This document shows, in pieces, positions 1 to 6,100 of a DNA stretch of 8,338 bases (within the stretch, counting starts at the first letter, position 1; each line of letters starts with the position of its first letter). The position numbers and the translations under genes are program-made. Below the pieces are notes generated by a model. That model did no database searches and was not told the origin of the DNA. It was given only the letters and a program-made list of their open reading frames with translations. Source of the DNA: Armatimonadota bacterium (lineage in GTDB: Bacteria; Armatimonadota; UBA5829); NCBI GenBank assembly GCA_023398345.1, contig JAEWSK010000021.1, positions 1 to 8,338 on the forward strand, read 5' to 3'.

Positions 1-847
1 AAGCAGTGTCATAAGCCGTAGGCTCGCTCGGCGACAGATTCGCATCGACGACGTCTTCAGGCTCATCTTTATCGAAACCGTCCAAATTAACGGCGGCAAA
101 CTCTCTTTTTGTAACTTCAGCCTGCTCTAGTGTCTGGCCCAAAGCCTCGGATATTTCTCTGGTAAAGTTTATGCCTGCCACACCAAGAGGTGGGCTTGGA
201 AATACTAGAAGACCATTTTCAAATACTGCAAATTCAGTCCGCGTGGAACCCATGTTGACGATTGCAACTGTCTCGTTTATTGCACCGTCTTTATCTAACT
301 CAATAAGCGCCCTGCTCGTCGCGAGAGGTTCAATGTCAATGGCCATCGGCCGAAGACCTGCTGCAAACAGCGCCTCAACATGACTGTTTACAAGTTGCTC
401 CTGCGCAACAGCTAGCAGAACTTCCATCTCGGTTGCATCGGGATCATCATTGGGCTTAACAAGGGGCTGGAAGTCCATTACAACTTCCTGGGGACTAAAC
501 GGAACGTGGCGCTCCACTTCCCATTTCATCGTATCAGCAAGCTCATCTTGCTTCATTTTGGGAACGCTTATCACGCGCACAACAACCTGCGATGCACCTG
601 ATACGGAGCTTACGCATTTCTTGGTCTTTATGCCACTTTCAGCAAGAAGAGCCTTTATGGCATTTCCCAAGCCGACCGGATCTACAATGACTTCATTCTC
701 GATAACCCCTTGAGGGATTTTCGAGATACCTAGACCGGTTATAGTTATGCCATCCTTGGCTATCTTGGCTTCGGCAACTTTTATAGAATCAGTGCCGATG
801 TCCAGGCCAACCACAGCGGGAGGCGCGGATTTCCGTGACGGACTCAA
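1..847 (-). CDS. pilM: PilM, type IV pilus assembly actin-like ATPase (3' end beyond window)
   Basis: The frame reads from a TTG start at 847-845 to the left edge, giving 282 codons with no stop. PilM is a cytoplasmic FtsA/actin-fold protein that binds the N-terminal tail of PilN and links the PilN/PilO inner-membrane complex to the pilus motor platform. Seen in the translation: a short basic leader (MSPSRKSAPP), then the first phosphate-binding loop VVGLDIGTDSIKVAE (about residues 12-26), the family-typical segment MKWEVERHVPFSPQEVVMDF (about 107-125), and the second phosphate loop IVNMGSTRTEF (about 196-206), where Asn occupies the spot that is Asp in many actin-fold proteins. P. aeruginosa PilM is about 354 residues, so roughly 70 or more C-terminal residues are missing. 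An acidic stretch near 258-270 (DGFDKDEPEDVVDAN) looks like a loop insertion. TTG is chosen because an in-frame TAG lies two codons upstream and GGAG sits nine bases before it; the next candidate, GTG at codon 12, lacks a ribosome site and would cut close to the first loop. pilN and pilO are expected next, outside the window. Confidence 0.93.
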   Translation of the reverse strand, partial: MSPSRKSAPPAVVGLDIGTDSIKVAEAKIAKDGITITGLGISKIPQGVIENEVIVDPVGLGNAIKALLAESGIKTKKCVSSVSGASQVVVRVISVPKMKQDELADTMKWEVERHVPFSPQEVVMDFQPLVKPNDDPDATEMEVLLAVAQEQLVNSHVEALFAAGLRPMAIDIEPLATSRALIELDKDGAINETVAIVNMGSTRTEFAVFENGLLVFPSPPLGVAGINFTREISEALGQTLEQAEVTKREFAAVNLDGFDKDEPEDVVDANLSPSEPTAYDTA

Positions 848-856
848 TTGCTATAT

Positions 857-860
857 CTCC
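857..860 (-). promoter_or_regulatory. Shine-Dalgarno site deciding the TTG start of pilM
   Basis: The minus strand reads TGGAGAT, with GGAG followed by nine bases (ATATAGCAA) before TTG. This spacing is slightly long but usable. It supports the TTG at 845-847 as the pilM start, since no in-frame ATG is available before the in-frame stop TAG. Confidence 0.7.
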
Positions 861-867
861 ATCTGCA

Positions 868-879
868 GAGCTCAAGCTC
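868..879. promoter_or_regulatory. 12-base palindrome at the predicted pilM transcription start
   Basis: The sequence GAGCT-CA-AGCTC is a perfect inverted repeat with five-base arms and a two-base centre. On the minus strand it also reads as a tandem TGAGCT TGAGCT. It sits directly over the predicted transcription start of pilM, a common place for an operator, but the arms are short and chance is a real alternative. Confidence 0.25.
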
Positions 880-884
880 AGACT

Positions 885-913
885 ATCGTAACATCAAACA
901 CAGCTAGTGTCAA
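885..913 (-). promoter_or_regulatory. sigma70-type promoter for pilM
   Basis: On the minus strand a perfect -35 hexamer TTGACA (913-908) is followed by exactly 17 bases and then TACGAT (890-885), which matches the -10 consensus at four of six positions. TG stands one base upstream of the -10 (TGTTACGAT), the extended -10 arrangement. Transcription would begin near 878-879, leaving a leader of about 30 bases before the TTG start. The site lies in the gap behind the giant gene, so pilM likely heads its own transcript. Deduced from sequence only. Confidence 0.7.
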
Positions 914-937
914 TCAAAACAGGGAACAGATACACGG

Positions 938-962
938 AATTGGGCATAGAAAAGCCCCAATT
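938..962 (-). terminator. Inverted repeat after the giant gene, possible weak terminator
   Basis: On the minus strand the arms AATTGGGGC and GCCCAATT pair over eight base pairs with one bulged base, around an eight-base loop TTTTCTAT. The hairpin starts 33 bases past the TAG stop of the giant gene and ends 24 bases before the pilM -35 box. The position is right for a terminator separating the two transcripts, but no run of T follows the second arm (CCGTGTATC comes next), so intrinsic termination would be weak. It could instead protect the 3' end of the mRNA. Confidence 0.35.
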
Positions 963-995
963 TGTGCCATTATCCCATTGCAACCATGAAGATCG

Positions 996-3170
996 CTATC
1001 TTCCCCAGAAGTTAGGGCTGATCGTTTCCCAGAACAAATCGGAGCTTCCTCCGCGTGTGCTGGTCCAGAACACCCATATCTTTGAAGACAAAACATTGTT
1101 ATAAGTTCCGCTATTTTTAGGATCAGGGTCAGCAAACGCATAAATGCTGCCTTCGTTGACGTTTGAATCGGCCGCAAAACCAAACAACGATTGCTCCGGT
1201 ATTTCTGTAATCCACGAAATGTCCTGCAACTGATAATTGCTGACTGCTGGGCCAGTTACGGGAGTATATGAAATAGTCGGAGGGGCAGGAACGCTAAGGC
1301 CTGACGAAATCAGAGTTCGATAACGCTCGTCAACTTCCGAGAAATAGACTTTCGTGCCTGTTCGGTCTACTTCAAACGGCCCATATTGCCCGCTTATAGT
1401 TAGATTCGCAGATGTCGGTATCTCTCCGGTGAGCGGGTCAACTTTAATCGGCTGCAGACCAAGCTTTGAAAGGTCTACGCCGATGCGCATTGTCGTGTAG
1501 AAGATCGTGCTGCTATCGACAGCAGTGCCGGTTTTTCGCCAGAAAACCCAAAGCCTGTCAACCGGCGCAGGTTTCTTTGCAGGCCATGACGGATCGAGTC
1601 CTTTGACAACAACACCGTAATCTGGATCCGTCATGCTTGTATGCTCAATAAATGCACGCGGACTGCCGTCTGCAGCAGCATCGGTTGTGATTCGCCATGC
1701 ATGCGGCGTGTAATCGGCACGGACTTCCGGCGTGCTGATCTTTCCATTAGTCAATTTTACTTCTTGAAGCGCCTTAGTAAAACGCACTATACCCGAAGAA
1801 AAATCAACCAGCATCTGCCCAAGCACCTCGGCTGCAGCGCTGCCGGCAGGGTAGCTATAAGTATATATGCCAGTCGCGTCGTCTATGTCCGGTGTAATTA
1901 CCGCGCCGGCCGTACTCAACACTGTACCTTTCCAAACGCTGCCGTCAGTCGCACTGATGGAAACATCGTCAGCATCATTAAAAACTACCGTCCCGTTGTC
2001 GTAGCCGTCCGGGAAGAAAACCCGAATATACGGCAGGTCTCTAGTGGGATTGGTGGCATCGTAGTTGCCCCAATGGTCAATTGCAAATGTGCCTCCGCGC
2101 GCAGATCGAGACCATGCCAAATGCTTTGACGTATAGAAGCCAAATTTAGGGTCACGCACGAGTTGCTCGTTAAGAACTCTCGGCAGTGGCTGAGATGTGC
2201 GATTGGGCGAATTGACAGAACTATCAGTCGGTGGAACCGCCGCATAGCGCGATAGTATGATATCCGAGTTGCGCGTTAGTTTATTCGTGCCTGCATATAT
2301 GACGTCAAAAGCTCTTGTCGCATCATCAAACAATGTCTCTCTGTATGCGTCGGGGAAGTCCTGATAGTCCGAAGATGGGGCACTAGAAATATCTGCCCAC
2401 CAATGTCTGAGTATCGGGTTTGGCGCACCAACTGAGGCCATGCAATCGGGCGTTCGCAACTTCTGATCCGGTTCCCAAGAACTAGACGGAAAAGTTGGCC
2501 CACCGCCCGACCAAGTATAGTTGATCGACCACGTACCGCTATTGCCGCCCTGCCAGAACATCCACATTTCATTGCCGTCCGGCACCGGAGAAGGATAGCG
2601 TTTTACTTGCGATTGATCGTGATTAATAACTGACGCATTTCCGGTTGGCCCATTGGAAATATCCAAATAGGAGATCAGATGCGACTGCGTTGCCTTATTG
2701 GCCGAGTCGACCATATCTGCGCTGCCCGCCCACGCAAGCCAAGTTCGATTTTGATTAGCATCGCGCACCACTGCGAGATTCTCACCTATACACGGTGAAT
2801 AATGCCTTACAGAAGGCATTGTCGCGCTTGCTGTAGGCCACATCATCAAACTAAGGCCGGTTGGAATTGCTGCCCAAGCGTCAGTGGGAATCAAATTGGA
2901 AGATGTATTCCACCAATGGTAAGAATCGGTGTTATTCCATTTGTTACTAACGCAACCAAGCTGCGCATAGTTTAGAAGCCACGGTGCGCCAGCGCGCGTT
3001 TCCTCATCAGATGGTGGCGTAGCAGTGGTGAAGTTTCGATCTGTCGCCCAAAACAGATTCGTCGACCAGAACAAGTTCACCGCGCCATTTTTGTCTCTGA
3101 ACGCGGCTGGCGTGGAATCTCCGACTTTCGGCACGGAAGCGGCTGTTGTCGGGCCGGAAGTAATATAGTC
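996..3170 (-). other. C-terminal BNR/sialidase-like propeller with six blade motifs and an inserted domain
   Basis: Residues about 1714-2438 contain a recurring aromatic strand followed by a second strand: VNLFWSTN (near 3080), TWLAWAGSADM with HLISYLDIS (2750-2657), MWMFWQGGNSG with SINYTW (2570-2510), FDVIYAGTNK with SDIILSRY (2300-2245), LWVFWRKTG with TIFYTTM (1560-1494) and IWVFWTSTRGG with DLFWETI (1088-1030). The 'hWVFW.S...G..DIhY' pattern is typical of non-catalytic BNR/sialidase-like propeller blades. Between motifs four and five lies an inserted segment (about 2225-1570) containing LVDFSSGIVRFTKAL and VRADYTPHAWRIT, a strand pattern reminiscent of beta-sandwich domains. No sialidase arginine triad or clear Asp box was seen, so enzymatic activity is not proposed. 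Confidence 0.55.
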
Positions 3171-6100
3171 AATTTGCGGAAGCGTAGTCGGCGTCACTCC
3201 ACCCGTAAGTTGATTCTCTCGAACCGCTACTTTAAGCTGGAAGCTCGGAAGCGCGGTGGGTTCATTGAACCCGTAAAACGCACCACCACTGACGTTGGGC
3301 TCGGGTTGCAAATCACCGTCCGAATCGCTGAAAACTACTATGTAAGGAATCCTGCATGTTGAATCCCAGCTCTGGTAAGAACCAATCGGCTGCGTGAGCG
3401 GTACGCGCACGCTTACTAAAGGTGTCAGTGGCTTGACTTCTGACCACCCGGCAGTAGTAATTGCAGATGCAGCAGCCGCCTGTGTAGAATTATAGTCCGC
3501 GTTCCATTTACGCGTATCCGGTATGGTCAGTTCCGTAGGATCCGGGTCTCCCACTCTCGGCTTAGAAAGTGTGTAGCCATAACTAGGTGTCGTAAATGGG
3601 ATATTTGAAAAACCTTGATATGCGGTAACTCCGATAGTCGGGTCAAGAGAGCTTGTAATCATTCTTCCCGGCAAAAACATCGACGGGCTGGCTTGATCGC
3701 CTTCGAGATCCAAATTTTGATTTATACGTATGTTGGCTAAGTTCACGTTGCCCGCATTTTTGATTGTTATAGGCTTGAACCACTGCTGAATCTCAGGGTC
3801 AGGATTATATGCACAAAATCCCAGCGGCGAATTCAGCGGTTCGCCTAAACCATGAGGCGCACTGCCAACGTCGATGACTTGCTCTTCGACTTCAATTCTT
3901 GGATCCGGCGGAACTTTGATTTGGACACGGAACTTGCGGTATGCCTCCTGCCAGGTAGATGGCGCACCGGTCGTGACATCACCCGTATTGCACACACCAT
4001 CGCCGTTCGAGTCGATAAATGCAACCATCGTTCTGTTATAACCGCTCAATGTGTTTGCAGGCTGGAATCTCGGCACATCCACCGACACCATAACTCCGTC
4101 AGCGTTCAAATATGTGTGCAGGTCGGGATTGTTACTCGGCCAACTGCTGTCTTTATCAACCGCCCATAGCGCGCAATTCGTACTTGCGGCGTCATTATCA
4201 CTGGACACATGGCGATACGCCTGATACTTTTCATAGATATCCGGATAATCGATAGACCCTTGGCCGGAATCCCACGGAAAAATGACACCGTAAGTTATAC
4301 TGCTCAAATTACCGTTGCCGTCTACTGCTCTTGCTGCAACAGAGCTTGGAAAATCACGGAAGCGCAGATTGCCATCGTTAATTCGGAACTTGGTCAGCCT
4401 TGCGTTATTTACCGTGCCGGTCTGGCTGCGATCCATTACGCCGAGGTTAGCTTGCCTTGAACTGGTTCCGTGGGCAACGTAGTCGAGGTCTATTATCGGC
4501 ATATTTAGCCTAACAACCTTGCCGCCTGTCCACGCGAAATTTCCATTGAGGTGAACCTCAGGGTTATTGCGGTTCGGATGGTGCTTTGAAGCGGAGTATT
4601 GACCGTCCCACCCGATTTTATTCGGCGTTGTCAAGTCGTCGCGAATAGCGAGAGGGTTGTTTATGCCGATTTCGGCCTCTAAAAAGCTCTGATCGGCCGT
4701 AGAAGTGCTACCGCTCTTTGTCGTTACAAGTCTTGTGTCATACCATTTTGATGGAGCGCCGGTTCCGCTGGTGGAGCCTGTTTTTAGTTTCGCCAGCGGC
4801 CATGTTACGGAAATCACATCGCCGCCGGAACTGTTCTGCTTTTTGAGCGACGCAGTGATTATCCAACCGGGGCCCGGCGGGGGCGCGTACGGGTAGGATG
4901 TCTTTGTGCCGTCAATAGCAATTTTTACAAGCGCGTAGCTGCGTTTTATTTTCTCTGTCGACGTGACCGTGCTTGTAAGCTCGGCATAAGTAGTGCCGCT
5001 GGGGTATACGATAGTATAGTCTATGAGTCGGGCAACTGTGCCTGAAAATGTGAGACTTGTGCCGGCGCTTGCACCGGCGCTTGTGTTTGTCATTTTAATT
5101 GTGATGCCGCTTCTTCCACCGTTTATGTATTTGGATTCCGGCAGGTTCCACAGCGCCAAATAGATACTTTCACCCCATTCGAAATATATTTCATCGTCTG
5201 TATCGCGATCATTGGGCATAAAATCCGGCTGCCTGCGATATTTTGCCTGTTTTGTGAGTTCACTGTTTACTTTGTCATCAGTATTATACACAGAGTTATC
5301 GATGACTTTCATGCCATAACTGACAAGCGCCTCATAATCAGCATCCTCAGCCGTTCCCCCATCGAACTTATTGATGATGGTGGCATCGGGAGTGCTTGAC
5401 GACAGCGGCTCTGGGTTGAAATTCATTGAGCTGTCGTAAAAATCTTTGGTGAGCATTTCAAACTGTATATCTGTTTCAGGTGCGGCAGTGGTCTTGTTCC
5501 CAGTGGAATTCGGCTCGCCAGAATACGGCCAATCGCCACCCTGCCATTCACCACCCCACCCGCCGCCGCCACGTGTAAGCGCAAGCAAATGTCCATCGGA
5601 AGATCCGATATATATCCAGCTCACATCACTAGTTGATACCTTAGTGTTTGTAATGTTTGGTGACGAGAAAAGTTGGCCGTCAGTCGTCCAGCCTTCGTAA
5701 GTTTCCTCTGTTGTCGCGCCCGTAGTTGAATTGGTGACTATATAGCCTTTAGGAACAGACCCGTCAACCGCATCGCGCCAGTGAAGCGTGCTACCAGCAT
5801 CACTCATGTCTCCGACGTACATTATCGGGTTTTCGCCTAAAGCCCCTTTGCCGTCGATTGCCACTGATCCCTGAACAGGAGAAAGCAATGAAGGCTCGTA
5901 GTAATTAAATGTCGGATTGCTATATGTAACACTGTCGCTAGAATCCACTGTTGCATATAGCCTCTCGCCCGTGTCAGCTATAAATGAATAGATCATTCCA
6001 TCGCTGCCGGCACACCATACTCGCTCTGTATTGGTACCGCCCACGTTAGCTATTGCAGGTGTTGAATACCTAAAGCCTCCAAGAGGGTTTTGCACATAAT

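Larger units (their letters stand above)
848..995. other. Intergenic gap between giant gene and pilM
   Basis: This is the only non-coding stretch in the window. Besides the hairpin, promoter, palindrome and ribosome site listed separately, no credible small gene or RNA gene was seen in it. Open frames crossing it on either strand run into the flanking coding sequence and look like shadows. Confidence 0.7.
3210..4510 (-). other. Tandem pair of ASH-like plus calcium-loop modules
   Basis: Two consecutive segments share the same order of motifs. Module 1 (about 4510-3905): PIIDLDYVAHG, LTKFRINDGNLRF, VMVSVDVPRFQP, VAFIDSNGDGVCNTGD, FRVQIKV. Module 2 (about 3905-3210): QVIDVGSAPHG, PITIKNAGNVNLANIRI, LVSVRVPLTQPIGS, VVFSDSDGDLQPE, SFQLKVAV. 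The first half resembles ASH/'choice-of-anchor D' Ig-like sandwiches (a 'hDhG' strand and an 'hxhxNxGN' strand). The second half is a sandwich carrying an Asp-rich calcium-type loop. The relationship is by eye, and conservation between the copies is moderate. Confidence 0.55.

Noticed and set aside
171..989. Three plus-strand frames (171-383, 450-713, 747-989) opposite pilM
   Set aside because: The minus strand here encodes a clear PilM, so these are antisense shadows.
914..1183. Minus-strand 89-codon frame overlapping the end of the giant gene and the gap
   Set aside because: It is out of frame with the giant gene through most of its length, the peptide is Cys-rich and unlike any family I know, and it ends in the pilM promoter region. 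It looks like a shadow frame.
1641..2129. Plus-strand 162-codon open frame
   Set aside because: It lies wholly inside the giant minus-strand gene, whose translation here shows coherent domain sequence. The antisense product has no recognisable features and there is no ribosome site evidence.
996..3170. Active sialidase
   Set aside because: The blade motifs resemble BNR-like propellers, but I could not find the arginine triad or a proper S-x-D-x-G-x-x-W Asp box; SATDGSVW has the wrong spacing.
3978..4013. Dockerin or cellulosome component
   Set aside because: A dockerin needs two calcium loops about 20-25 residues apart, each followed by a helix. The two loops here are over 200 residues apart and lie in beta-rich sequence.
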